The notes under the pieces are model-generated. The model saw only the letters and a list, made by a program, of their open reading frames with translations. It ran no database searches and was not told where the DNA came from. This document shows, piece after piece, positions 11,490 to 22,440 of a stretch of 64,000 bases of DNA (position 1 is the stretch's first letter; every line of letters starts with the position of its first letter). This DNA is from Buxus sempervirens (taxonomy: Eukaryota; Streptophyta; Magnoliopsida; Buxales; Buxaceae): positions 9,522,221 through 9,586,220 of the forward strand of contig OX387192.1 of assembly GCA_947561395.2 (NCBI GenBank), written 5' to 3'. A program made the translations under genes and the position numbers.

Positions 11490-12395
11490 GATAGGTGAGT
11501 GGCCAAACAAGGCCATTCTTCTAGTGTTGTACCACTGTGGCCCTACACAAGGGCCCACACAACTTCTGGACACCCCAAGGGACCCAGGGGATCAATCCCC
11601 CTTTGAAAAATTCAAAAAAACAATGTTTTCTGTGTTTTCTCAAAAACACAGGTCGGGCAAACCTGTTTCCATAAATGATATTTCGGTTAAGTGTATTTTC
11701 AGCATGACCGAAATATTATTTCGGTCATGCCATGTTTTGGTGTAGCCGAAATTAAATTTCGGCTACACCTTGTAAATTTTAGAAAATCAATTTTCAACCC
11801 CTTTGTTGATTTTGATCTAAATTTCGACAACACCCTATAAATTTCAGAAAATCAGTTTTCAAACCCTTTGTTGATTTTGATCCCCTGTTCATCAAACCAA
11901 CTGAGCCAAAAGGATTTCTGGGTCAACCAGAAACCCAATATGGGCCTTGGACCTGTCGGTCCAACTTGATTCACCACGAGCCTTCCAATAGGGCCCGCCC
12001 CACTAGACTCAAATCACTTTAAATAAATAAAGATAAAATCAAATAAAATGGTCCCCACCGGACTCAACACAAGTGCTGCATATCGAAATAGGAATTGGGT
12101 GAGTAGATAGACCAAGTTGACTCGAACCAGGGAGACCCAAGGGACCCGTCAACCGACGAGGCGGACCGGGGTGTTTTCGAACTTCCCCGGACCATAACCG
12201 AGACCTTACTTTGAATCTCTAAAAAGCCGCAAACCATCCAAATAGACCTGAATAAGTACCCAGGTGTCTGCTTGCACCCCATTAGGCAGTGGCGACTCCA
12301 ATTCCCTTATCTCCTCCCAAGGGAGATCCCAAACGCCCACTCACCAAAGTGCGGCGCCTCGTGGGACGCGCTCACAAGGTCATTTGCCTTTTTCT
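11490..12395 (+). mobile_element. LTR-retrotransposon remnant, Tat/Ogre-like
   Basis: GC-rich sequence related along its 3' half to 53640-53990: GGAGACCC, CGACGAGGCGGACCGGG, AAGCCGCA, GTGTCTGC and then CAGTGGCGACTCC. The TGGCGACTCC word resembles the tRNA-Arg-type primer-binding region of Tat/Ogre Ty3/gypsy elements and also occurs at 37448. Two long perfect palindromes lie at 11702-11730 and 11739-11769. No coding domain is seen. Family assignment is inference from short motifs; it is a fossil fragment. Confidence 0.45.
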
Positions 12396-12984
12396 ATAAT
12401 ATCTACACAAACATATATTCAACATATCTAGAACATGCAAAATGATTTAAATCACCAAAAAAAAAAAAAAAGCAATGCAACTAAACAGGTGTGCTATCTA
12501 CCTCTGCTAGTTCCAAGAACTCCTTCTTCTTCCTCTTTTCTCTTAGCGTAGGTGTTAATCTCTCCCTCTACAAAAACACAAAGCTCTTCCTGGGTTGCAG
12601 AACACTTCAAAACCAGCAAAGCTCCTCCGATTTCTTCCTTCTTCTCTCTCTCTATTCTTCTCTCCTTCTTTCAACCGCAAGAGAATACAAAACAAGGTAT
12701 ACAATTGATTAGCCGTATACTCTCTTAAGTATAAACCCTATTTTTTAATCTCATGATTCCATGCATCTCTCATCCATCAAAATTTATACTACTAACCAAT
12801 CAGAATAAAAGATTGCCATAAATTAATATTTACTTCAATATCTCATAATCCAACGGTCGGATTTGCTTCAAACTTTTGATCTTTTTCATCAATGTGATCA
12901 CCTATATATTTAATTATAATTCATCATAAAATCCAAGGAAAAATTCTGATTATAATTTAATTTAAAATTTATGAAAATTTTCGG
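12396..12984. other. No recognisable feature
   Basis: It contains a short poly(A) tract near 12457 and a CT-rich, leader-like stretch (12515-12680). The CT-rich part could be promoter or 5' leader debris of a plant gene, but no reading frame or splice pattern supports that. Confidence 0.3.
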
Positions 12985-13545
12985 CGTATTACACCGTGCT
13001 CGGCCCAGCCCACTAGTGGGCACAACACAACACGGCATGTGCCGTGCCTGGGGTATTAGGTATTTGGCACGTCAAGGCATGGCCCACCCGGCACGATGGT
13101 TCAGCAAGCCATGGCCCGTGAAGCATGCGGGCGGTATGGCACACTTCAAGCATGCCAAATAGTGTCGGCCCGCGAGCTTATGTTAAAAAGAATGGAGTTT
13201 TTGCCTTTTTTGAGGTTTTTTACCTTTTTTTTATTACAATTTAGGGGAAAATTGTATCCCAATATATGTAAAAAATGTGTGTGAATAATAAATATATATA
13301 TTTTTAGAATTTTTGTATTATTTATTTATTTATTTCCTTTTTTCTATTTTTTGAATTTTTTAAAGCATATATTATGCAGCTTGTGAAGCATAATATATTA
13401 TCCAGCCACTGGCCTGCCAGGCACGGCACAGCCCAACCCTAGCTGTGCCACGGGCTGGGCTATGCCTGCGTTTTTGGTAACGAGCCTAGCCTATGGCTGG
13501 CCCGTTAAGCAATCCTAGATCAAGCCATGAAGCAGTCTAATAGAG
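12985..13545. repeat. GC-rich interspersed repeat (GGCACGG/GGCCC type)
   Basis: Both ends are rich in CGGCCCAGCCC / GGCTGGGC words, and the centre is AT-rich (about 13190-13380). This is the usual shape of non-autonomous hAT-like repeats in plants. The ends are inverted in character (CCGTGCTCGGCCCAGCCC versus CACGGGCTGGGC), but no clean terminal repeat or target duplication was found. Confidence 0.35.
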
Positions 13546-15165
13546 CCCCTCATCCGGTATTTCTTGATTGAGCTTCTATGTAATTTTACGTCTAATGTAT
13601 CTTTTTTTCTTATCATTTTGCTCTTTCATGGTATTTGAGTTAATTTATTGATGGAAATTGGGGAAGATTGTCTTGGTTAAGGCTTTATTTTTCTGCTCTG
13701 TTGTTCTGTTTTTCTGAGGCTTGGGTGGTGTTACTCATTAGGAGATTCTTTTGTGTAACTTATGATCTGTAATAGCCATTAATATGTGAGCTCCGTCTTT
13801 GATTGCATATGAGGTTTCAATTAGGGTTGTGGTTTAGTTTTCATTCACTATCCATCGTCATCTTTTCTTTGCCTTGGATGCATTAGCTCATTTTATTGTC
13901 TTTATATTTCAATATTTCAGTTCTAATATCTCTTGTTTTATTAGAAGGTGGAGAGCTGGGCCAATTTGTAAATGTGAAAAGGTATCCTCTGCAGGTCAAA
14001 AATAAGACTGAGGTGCAGCATTTCTCTCTTTTGCATTTGTTTAGGTCTCATTCATTGCATTGTTCCAGTTGCTTAGTCTTTATTTAAAGCAAATAGAGGT
14101 GTTCTTCCAGGTGAGTTAAATCTTCTGTTGCTCTTTATGCAATCCTCTATTTTCATATTTTATTATGAAAATATGAATTCAGAATCCAGAGGTTCTTGAA
14201 AATATTAAATTTGTTGTGTTAGATTAATTATTTACAATGAGAGAGATTGAGATATCGTACTTATAATTCGAGCGGGATAACTAAACTGGAGGGGGTGCAT
14301 CTAGAGCCTTTACGATCAATGTGTCTGGCTTTAACTAAAAGAAAATTAGGCCTCTTTTGATGCATGGATCAAAATGTTAGGCGACCCAAAAAAACAGCAT
14401 ATACTTGGGATGAGCATTGAAGATATTAATGTTGAGATTGATGTATGGGAAAACTAGGAGAAATATAAAGATTGAACTTTCTAGAAATGATTAGTTTCAA
14501 AGCTGCATTGTTTATTGTTCACTTTTCATGCTTGTTCAGTCTCATTGAGCTTTTGTGGAAAGACTCCTAGATAAAAATCTTTTTGGTCTTATTATACACT
14601 CAAGTTATACACATGTTAATATTAATACTAATGCACATCAACCCTAAGATATTTGTGAGTGAATACTGAAAAACCATGTCTTTCTATTTATGTTAGGAAG
14701 AATGTCATCTATGCCATTGAATTGTTCTCCATCTCATTACTTGAAGCTTGATGTATCTGATTTATTTGATAATTTCACAAATTTCTTTTCCTTTTCTCCG
14801 ATTGGTTCCTGAACTCGAGGTGAATTTGAAGAGGAATAAAAATTGGGCTCTTAATTCCAATTTTTAGATTAGTAGAAAATTTAAAATTTGAAATTATATT
14901 GACATTCAATTCCACTGAATTTGCTTTTAACCTATTGTTTAGCTAACAAAATTTACGTCAGGATAGAAAATTCAGTTATACATCTTCTTAAAACAGTACA
15001 CATTTTATTTTCATTCCTTATAATATCTCCTTCATTTTCTCCGTTATTTTTCATTTAAAAAAAATTTCTTATTTTGAAAACGACTAAAAAATTGTTTTAT
15101 AATATTAATTTTTTTGTAAAGCCATAATTATTAGTGTATGCATGAGGTAGTTATAAATTGTTCTC
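13546..15165. other. Unassigned stretch, possibly old intron or leader sequence
   Basis: T-rich sequence with several polypyrimidine-AG sites, for example TTTCAG near 13920. It resembles plant intron or 5' leader sequence and precedes the exon-like piece at 15366, but no continuous coding sequence was found. Confidence 0.25.
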
Positions 15166-15365
15166 CTTTGGCTTATTTCATGTTTTCTGAAGAATATGAT
15201 CCAAACCATAAAGTCGATGAGTGTTGTACGTCTAAAACTGAGATGGCTGCATCACACCTACTTCCTTTATCGTTTATTTCATTTTGTTTGCTGAAACATG
15301 AAGATTTGAGTGGGAATGATTGGTCTAATGTTATGAATGTGTTTCATGTGTTCATCTTATTCTGT

Positions 15366-15585
15366 TTTCTGAAGAATATGATCCAAACCATAAAGTCGGT
15401 CAGTCTAATTTCATGGGGCACAGCAAAACACATAATGTGCCTAGCAGCTTTAATAATCACAACAACGAGCCTGTTGTAATTCTTGATTCAGATGAAGAAG
15501 ATGGTGGGAATCATTCTGGTGCCATTTGGAAGCCTTCTTATTAGTATGAGGAGGTTGTCTTGAAGAAGCCTTATGAGAATTAATG
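15366..15585 (+). pseudogene. Exon-like remnant of a host gene with an acidic DSDEED motif
   Basis: One frame reads FSEEYDPNHKVGQSNFMGHS and continues through VVILDSDEEDGG to KPSY, a stop codon (TAG at 15541-15543), then YEEVVLKKPYEN and TAA. The composition is protein-like, and VVILDSDEED is the kind of acidic patch found in nuclear proteins. The first 50 bases duplicate 15171-15222 (TTTTCTGAAGAATATGATCC). With an internal stop and no recognisable flanking exons it looks like gene debris. I cannot name the parent family. Confidence 0.3.
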
Positions 15586-15630
15586 AGTTAGTTATAAATC
15601 TTCTCTGCATCTCTAATTCTGCAGTTGTAC

Positions 15631-15887
15631 ATCTTATAATAAGGAGAGCATTTCGTCTCCTACCACTCAGTGGTACAATCTGTGATACATTAAGAGAAAG
15701 AGTGCTTTTGGTTTTTAGATTTCAAAATGAAGGAATTAATGATAATGATTTCGTCTGACATGATAGAAAATAAAATAATAAAGCATGTACAGGTGTGGAA
15801 GAGCAGTTAACTATAAAGCAATCTCTTAGTGTATCACAGATCGTACCACCGAGTGGTAGGAGGCGAAACGCTCTCTGTAATAAGATT
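15631..15887. mobile_element. Fold-back MITE-like element with ~68-bp arms
   Basis: The left arm (15631-15699: ATCTTATAATAAGGAGAGC, then TCTCCTACCACTCAGTGGTA) is repeated in inverse at 15820-15887 with roughly 10% differences. A loop of about 120 bases separates them. Each arm contains its own palindrome, TACCACTSRGTGGTA. No coding capacity. This is the structure of a small fold-back or Mutator-type MITE; I did not establish a target-site duplication. Confidence 0.65.
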
Positions 15888-15952
15888 TTAATTTTCAATT
15901 TTATAAGCAATATTACATCCTCAAATTGTGGAATTTTTGCATATCCCAAACA

Positions 15953-16190
15953 TTCTCTCTCTCTCTCTCATAGAAATGTAGATGAAACTTTTGCTAAAAG
16001 GGATAGAAGGAAATTTTTTTTGCCCTTCAATGTGGGAATTTAATGGGAAATGGAGATTTTCTCTTATGCTCTCTCTCTCTCTCTCTCTCTCATAGAAATG
16101 TAGATGAAACTTTTGCTAAAAGGGATAGAAGGAAATTTTTTTTGCCCTTCAATGTGGGAATTTAATGGGAAATGGAGATTTTCTCTTATG
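15953..16190 (+). repeat. Recent tandem duplication with CT microsatellite
   Basis: A unit of about 115 bases (a (CT)n run followed by CATAGAAATGTAGATGAAAC and ending TTTTCTCTTATG) occurs twice in a row, at about 15953-16068 and 16069-16190. Apart from the length of the CT run the copies look identical, which implies a young duplication. Confidence 0.9.
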
Positions 16191-16729
16191 CCTGAAGACT
16201 TTCATATACACATTTCCCATCCTTCAAGCAATTATTAAACCTTTTTGCCCACATCGCTAGTTAGTAATTGTACCAAAACAAGCATTAGACTATATTAACT
16301 CTATATGTGATGCCTGTGCCTACTAGCGAAAGTATTAGGCTGTATTTTGGAATCTTGTATTTGGGGAGAAAAGAAAAGAAAATGCTAAAATTTTCTTTTC
16401 TCTTTTTTGATTTAGATGAAAGAAAATGAGATTTTCTCTCCATCTTTCTTTCAAATGTAAAAAAAATTCTCTAAAAAAAGGTAGGAATTTTGAAAGAAAA
16501 AAAAAATTCACCATCACTTATTACTATTCACACCACCCACCCACCTCACCACTAGCATCATCCACCACTACCACAACCCACCATTACCCGACACCACCAC
16601 CACCACCACTAGCCACCACCACCCACCAGCCGCTACCACTGCCCACCACCACCACTAGCTACCGCCACCATCGCCCGCCAACACCACCACCCACTGCCGC
16701 CTGCCACACCACCCGGCACCACCGCCCAC

Positions 16730-18483
16730 TAGGGCTGTAAATGGATCGGATCATGATCCGTTTACCGTCCGATTTCAATTAAATTATCCAATTTAATCGG
16801 ATTTTTAACCGATTAAATGATCCGTCGGATCGGATTCGGATCCAATTTTCGGATCCGTTTATAATCGGATTCGGATTCGGATCAAGACCATATCCGCCCG
16901 ATTAAGATCCGAATCCGATTATTTATGTATAATTTATTTGTAAATTGTATAATATGTTGAGGATAATTAAGTAATTTATCCTTTTATATAAAACTAACAT
17001 TTGCTTGCCCTAGGTCGAACCTAACCGACTCACTTTCGTCTTCCTCTCAACTCTCTCTCGTCTCCGGCAGAAATTAGTAAGGTTTATTGGTTTCAACAAG
17101 AAAGGGCTCCTCATCCATAAATTCTCTCTTACAATAATATACCCTTGCTTTAGAATCGTTCCTTTTGCTTTTCCTGTTGGTTGCGTCTTTGATCTTTGTT
17201 TCATTGGTCATCTCTGGTTCATCTCTAATCGCTCTGTCCGAGTCATGGCGGTGATGTACAGAAATCGATGAGTTTGTATGCCTTTTCTTGTCTTGTTTGG
17301 TGCGTTTTGGCGTAGATCTTTCTTTCGAGTCGTGAGTTCTTCGTGCCTTTTGCGTTTCATCTTTCTGTGTTTTAGCTTTTTGAAGGAAATCGTTCTTTTG
17401 TTGTAGGTATCTTATGTGTAATCTGCGCAAGATCTGTTGTGGATTTTTAAGCTCTGATGCCTTGCCGGTCTTTATGTGATTTTTCTCTGATCTGGTTCTC
17501 TTTTGATATTTGTCTAACATCTGTCATCGATTCTCCCTTATTTGCTTTCTAATCGGGGTTAATCGATAGTTAATGGATTCTTATATGAAAAGCGATCTTC
17601 TAATAGATCTACTTTAGAGGTTTTTGGCTTTGTTATTTGTTGTCGCAGATTCAGCAGTAGCTGCCGAGTTATTGGGAGGTTCAAAGGCTATAAGTTATCA
17701 AGGCGCATACTTCATACATAAAAATTGTCATTCTTGGTGGTTTTCTATTATCTTGCAGGATTCAAGTCTTCTGTTCAGATACTTTCTTGTTTGTCTTTAG
17801 ATATCGAAGATTTATTTGTTTCCACAGGCTTTATATATTCGCCTTTGATTAGATCCGGTGCTGTTCGAGGATATTTGATGGTCTCTGGTTATATCTGGTG
17901 CTGTTCGAGGATATTTGAGACGGTCTCCTGGTTTTCTCATCATAAAGTAGTTGATTAAGAATTAAAGGAGGACAATCAGTTCATAATCGGCAATTATGAA
18001 CTGATTCAATATGAGTGGTTTCTAGTTTGGATGGTAAGCGTCTGATCTCCCTCTTGATCTCTGTATTGGTCTTGCTATCATCAGGGATGCCAAACGGATT
18101 GTGCGGAGGCAAGAAGACCCTGTTTGAAGAGGAGTTTTAAGGGCTTCCCCTGTGTGTTTCCAATGGAAACAACAGCATATTCATTGTAATTTAATTTTTA
18201 TTGGTTTGTAAGTTTGTATACCATGTTTATTAGATGAAATTTAAATTTTATTAGATGAAATTTAATCGGATTGTCGGATTTACTAACGGATTCGAATATT
18301 TAATCGGATTCGAATAAAATCGGATACGAATACGGATTTAGCAATAACAATCGGATTCGGACTTGGTAGGACATACGAAAGATCCGTCGGATAGTTAAAC
18401 GAATACGGATATCCTAAATCGTAATCGGATTCGGATTCGGATTCATACAGATCCGCTCCGTATTCGCTCCGTTTACAGTCCTA
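16730..18483. mobile_element. Non-autonomous hAT element with ~1.2 kb of unrelated cargo
   Basis: Inverted ends TAGGGCTGTAAA at the left and TTTACAGTCCTA at the right, flanked by the 8-bp target duplication CCGCCCAC (16722-16729 and 18484-18491). That is diagnostic of hAT. Subterminal regions are dense in CGGATTCGGAT words, as in the hAT MITE at 24473. Between about 16985 and 18235 the sequence has a quite different, gene-like character (CT-rich leader, intron-like tracts, a tandem 40-bp duplication at 17848/17890, a perfect hairpin at 17974). No transposase is present. The cargo may be a captured host gene segment. Confidence 0.85.
17974..18006. repeat. Perfect 14-bp hairpin inside hAT cargo
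   Basis: AATCAGTTCATAAT, loop CGGCA, ATTATGAACTGATT. All 14 pairs match. Nothing comparable surrounds it. Confidence 0.95.
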
Positions 18484-18668
18484 CCGCCCACCTCCCCAAC
18501 TCATCATCTTACTAAAATATATTTTTCTTTTCTTCCCATTTCTCATCTCATCCAAACATCAGAAAAGGAAAGAAAATCAATATTTTTCTTTTCTTTTCTC
18601 TTCTTTTCTTTTCCTTTTTAGCTTTATTTTCTTTTCTCCCCAAATCCAAGGCTCCAAACACAGCCTTA

Positions 18669-19723
18669 AGGTTGTTGTAAGCAAAAAAATATTTACCTTT
18701 TTTGTATAAGGTTACTTTGATCATTTATTTAGTAAACATAAGAAGTAAAATTTAACGGATTTTCAGTCCAATTATAATGTTGGAGCATTGATGAAAAAGC
18801 CTTTATTTTGTACGACCTTAACATTTTATCACTTTGTTTAGTGAAATTTAAGCTCCAAAATTAATTGTCATATGGCTACTACTGAAAATAATTTTCTTGT
18901 AAAAATTCGCTAAAATTGTTACCTCAAAACGAGGGCTTCTAGTAAATTTAACTTAAAACCGGATTGAGAGAGTTCCTTGCCCAGTGGATGACCTGAACTC
19001 TACATATCATTAATAACATGGCAAGAAATATCATGTCTCACATATAACCAAACAAGATAGAGTAGAGAGATCCCTGCCATTCTTCAATACCATTAAAACT
19101 TGTTAAGACAGATTTCATCCCCAGAAAAGAAAACCGATCCGAAATGAACATATTTTGATGAAGTAAAAGAAAAAGGGGCAAAAAACAAAAAAAAAATTTT
19201 TGTAGTATACATTGCATATAGAGAATTATCCTTGGGGTTCTAGCCAATGTAAAAATTAACAAACAATATACCAAAAGGCTGTATTCACATGTTCAACCCC
19301 TCTGACCCCTTCTCCAAGCGCCAACGCATGTACATACAAGATTCCGGGCCACCATTTAACAAGTTCATACAGATCTCCGAGGCTCAAATTTGGTCCAGTC
19401 AGAATCTGTTCACAATGTTCATATACTCGAAAAAATTAGATGATGGTATAGAATGGTTGTCCAGTCCAAGTTGGCATCTCTGTCTTCCCAAATATCTTCA
19501 ATGCTACAAAGAGAACGGCAAAGTACTCATCCTCTGGGTTTGCGCAAGATATCCAAGCACTGGTGCATGATTAGCATCCAAAAGAAAATGTCGTGAATTA
19601 TGCATTTTTGAAGACTGAATGAATAGTGACTATAAAATTCAATCAATTCAGCTAATGATATCATGAATATAATTCAGTCTGGAAATGTACCCATTTCAAA
19701 ATAATTTTGACGCCTGTATTGGG
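18669..19723 (-). other. 3' untranslated and downstream region of the FRF-like gene
   Basis: This lies directly after the stop codon of the last exon (reading the - strand). The part from about 19280 to 19723 is less AT-rich than its surroundings and is probably 3' UTR. A + strand frame there (19289-19570) matches no family I know and is taken as a shadow. The remainder (18669-19280) is AT-rich without recognised features, and no canonical poly(A) signal was identified with confidence. Confidence 0.4.
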
Positions 19724-19915
19724 TTATTGGCATTCCGCCTCTTTTGATTCAATCTCCTTTACACTCTCCACTATGTACTGAACCTTTTTTGACAAGTTTT
19801 CTTCATGCTCTTCAATGTGCTTGAAAATCAGGTCGAGATGCCTTCTGTATGCTAAAGACTTCTTTCTCTCAAGAAGCAGCTGCTGAGTTAGTTCCTGGAT
19901 CTTTTCATGTTCATT
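19724..19915 (-). CDS. FAR1-related factor (FRF-like), last coding exon
   Basis: Reading the - strand after the acceptor TTTTTGTAG, the exon encodes 63 residues starting NEHEKIQELTQQLLLERKKS, continuing YRRHLDLIFKHIEEHEENL and ending ESKEAECQ, then TAA at 19726-19724. Short FRF proteins of plants have this tail: after the FAR1 domain comes QYP-NEHDKI and then a heptad-rich coiled coil. It joins in phase 0 with the FAR1 exon ending at 30482, which terminates in NQYP. The predicted coiled coil would mediate dimer or heteromer formation. The total spliced protein would be about 242 residues, a normal size for FRF proteins, which lack the MULE-transposase and SWIM domains of FHY3/FAR1. Confidence 0.9.
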   Translation of the reverse strand, partial: NEHEKIQELTQQLLLERKKSLAYRRHLDLIFKHIEEHEENLSKKVQYIVESVKEIESKEAECQ

Positions 19916-22328
19916 CTACAAAAACAAAAATTGAAATATGGATGAGGGAACATTAAATCTACGATATAAACCATGAGAAGATTTCATAGCTTTAAGATAT
20001 ATTGGCTCTAGTAGACCAACCGATAAAAGTAACTGCAAAGATATGCTTATTTCACATTCCTGTTGGACCAAGGGAATTTTAGTCTTTATAATTGTGCAGG
20101 AGTTCGAATCGCTACCAGCAATCACAAACTAATAATTCTCATTCTACATACTGATGATGCACCACCAACTGCTTGTATCATAAACATCTCTTCAGGCAAT
20201 ATTACAAATCAGAATTAGCAAAAAGAGCTAGCATAGGAAGGAGTTGCCAAAAACCTAGAAGACCTCATATTAAACTCAAATGGAACATATGGGAGATCAT
20301 ACACTTAAATTTAAAATTATTCAAATTTTTGTATTTGAATTCATTATAGCTTCCATGTATATTACATAGTTGTCAAAACAGCTAGATGAGCTTGAGAACT
20401 AGAACTTCTGCTCCCACCTAAATTCTCACTAGCTGACAGGACATACACCAAGGTAACTTGGCCTATAACATTTAGGATGTTTGTCGATGTCACAATCAAT
20501 CTGCTATCCTTATCAATTGACATTAACTTATTCCAATATGACAATACACATTTTCAGCATTAGAAAAGCCCGGGAATTGTGTTGTTGATCATAAAAAATA
20601 TTTACATTATTAATTACAAGTATTATTTTAGACTGCCATACCTTTCTTCTGAGCAAAAAAAGAACAGTTTTTTAACAGTATCAAGTTCAACATTATCATG
20701 CTTTCGCTATCACTCCCAAATATGGTCACTTAAGATTTAGCTCACAAGAAAAATTACCAGCTCAAATTAAAGCTCAAAATGCACAAATTTTATTGCTAGC
20801 AAAATTTTTCAATATCCAAGAACCAGAAAGTAAATAATAAATAATGCAGCATAACTAACAGTCAACCCTCTCCTACATACCTACAAGTCAATAATCTTTT
20901 TGTTTTTTTTTTTTAATCTTTTTGACGCAAACTAGGTAATAATCTCTAATATTTAAAATATTTTTGAGCACGCAACTTCTTTCCATGGTGCATAACCAAT
21001 AACTCAAACCAAACACTAATTTTTAAAAAAAAGCATGTAATAAGGTAGTCTTTGTTAATAGAGTTGTTTTGCCTTGATACATGTATATGGGGCTGTAAAA
21101 TGGTCCATGACATATAATACCATGTCTATGAGCTGTACAGGCTACAACGTACAGGCTACAACACAATGTTAGAAATGAAATCCTGCCAAAGCCTACAAAG
21201 AACTGCTAAGCAAACAAGCACAACACTCAAATGAAGGTACTCATGTCGGGACATCAAAACCAGGGCTCGAATCAGCATGAGGATGAGGTGACAATGGATA
21301 CTTTGAGTGGAAGCAGATTGATTTTGCTTGTCTATACAGCTTCTACGCTTTGCAGACTCATGACAAAGATGGAATTCAGTTTTTAAACAAAGTCAATATA
21401 AGAGGTAATCATCACATTTTTATGCTCTTAAGCATCTGACTCTGAGGATTCTCCTTATCTTCTAGTATGCCATTTTCCAATGCAATGGCAGAGAGAAGGT
21501 GGGGCAAGGGTGGTTATGGCCCTAGAAATTTTTTTTTTTTTTTTTAAATTTTATATAACCATTTCCTACCTACTTTTTTTAAAAAAATAAAAAATAAAAA
21601 TATATGGGACCCCCTGAAAAAATTTTCTGGCTATGCCTTTGTTCCAATGACAACGCACATTTGGTCCTTGAAAGTTTTCCAACCCATTCATATAGTAAGT
21701 CCAGTTATTGTGACTATATATATACCCTTTATTAGTTCCTAAAAGTTCCATTGTAAGATTCGAAACTAGTCAATTTTCCTCCCAGTTGGCAAAATATTCC
21801 TAAAACAAAAATTATCCTATGCCTAAATTTCCATCAAAATCAAAATTTAAAACTTTAATGGGACATTTTGCCACAACGAAAAATTTGGTGTTAGACACTT
21901 TGGTCATATGTTCTTCCACATCAACCTTCATTACATGCAATCATTTAGACCAAAATCAGTATGTGTGTATTTGTGTGTATATATTTGAAGATAAGTTCTA
22001 TGAGGAACATTCTCTATTTCACCCTAATATCTCAAAACATGACAGTTTGTTAGCAGCAACAGAAAAACCCATCTAACCTTTTGTCGCCTCTACCCCCATG
22101 CAAAAATTAGCTCAATGGGGCTTTGAAATTGATGATCATGTCATTGGCTAGTGCTTTTATGTGGACAGTGATGCAATGCCCAAATCAAACAGCAATTTAA
22201 GACGAAGGGGGATATTTTTTCAGAGAGGCTTAAGTGGTAAAAACATTAGATGTGTTTTTTTTTCCTGCAGGCACAAAATGTCACATGTCAAGATGTCAAA
22301 GTAAAAAGTAGGATACTCATACTCATAT

Positions 22329-22440
22329 TCTCTCTCTCTCTCTCTCTCTCACCCCCTCTCTCTCTTTATGAGTGTGTGTGTGTGTATATATATATAGACA
22401 CACACACACACACATAGAGAGAGAGAGAGAGAGAGAGAGG
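22329..22440. repeat. Compound palindromic microsatellite (TC)n-(TG)n-(TA)n-(CA)n-(GA)n
   Basis: The five runs follow each other so that the left half is the reverse complement of the right half, centred on the TA run near 22390. The whole can fold into one long hairpin. Further (GT)n runs follow to about 22530. The other copy of the duplicated unit has (CA)n-rich sequence at 27059-27160 instead. Confidence 0.95.

Larger units (their letters stand above)
16338..18665. mobile_element. Tourist-like MITE, split by a hAT element
   Basis: The ends are inverted repeats: GGCTGTATTTTGGAATCTTG, then TTTGGGGAGAAAAGAAAA, and at the right end the reverse complement of GGCTGTGTTTGGAGCCTTGG with TTTGGGGAGAAAAGAAAA. 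Both are flanked by TTA (16335-16337 and 18666-18668), as for PIF/Harbinger Tourist elements. The remaining body is low-complexity (CACCAC-rich, 16530-16729). The element at 16730-18483 was inserted into it. Confidence 0.75.

Noticed and set aside
16426-16740. Frame rich in His, Pro and Thr
   Set aside because: It is a translation of CACCAC low-complexity DNA in a MITE, without start context.
19289-19570. 93-residue + strand frame
   Set aside because: It lies antisense in the likely 3' UTR of the FRF-like gene, and no homologue is recognised.
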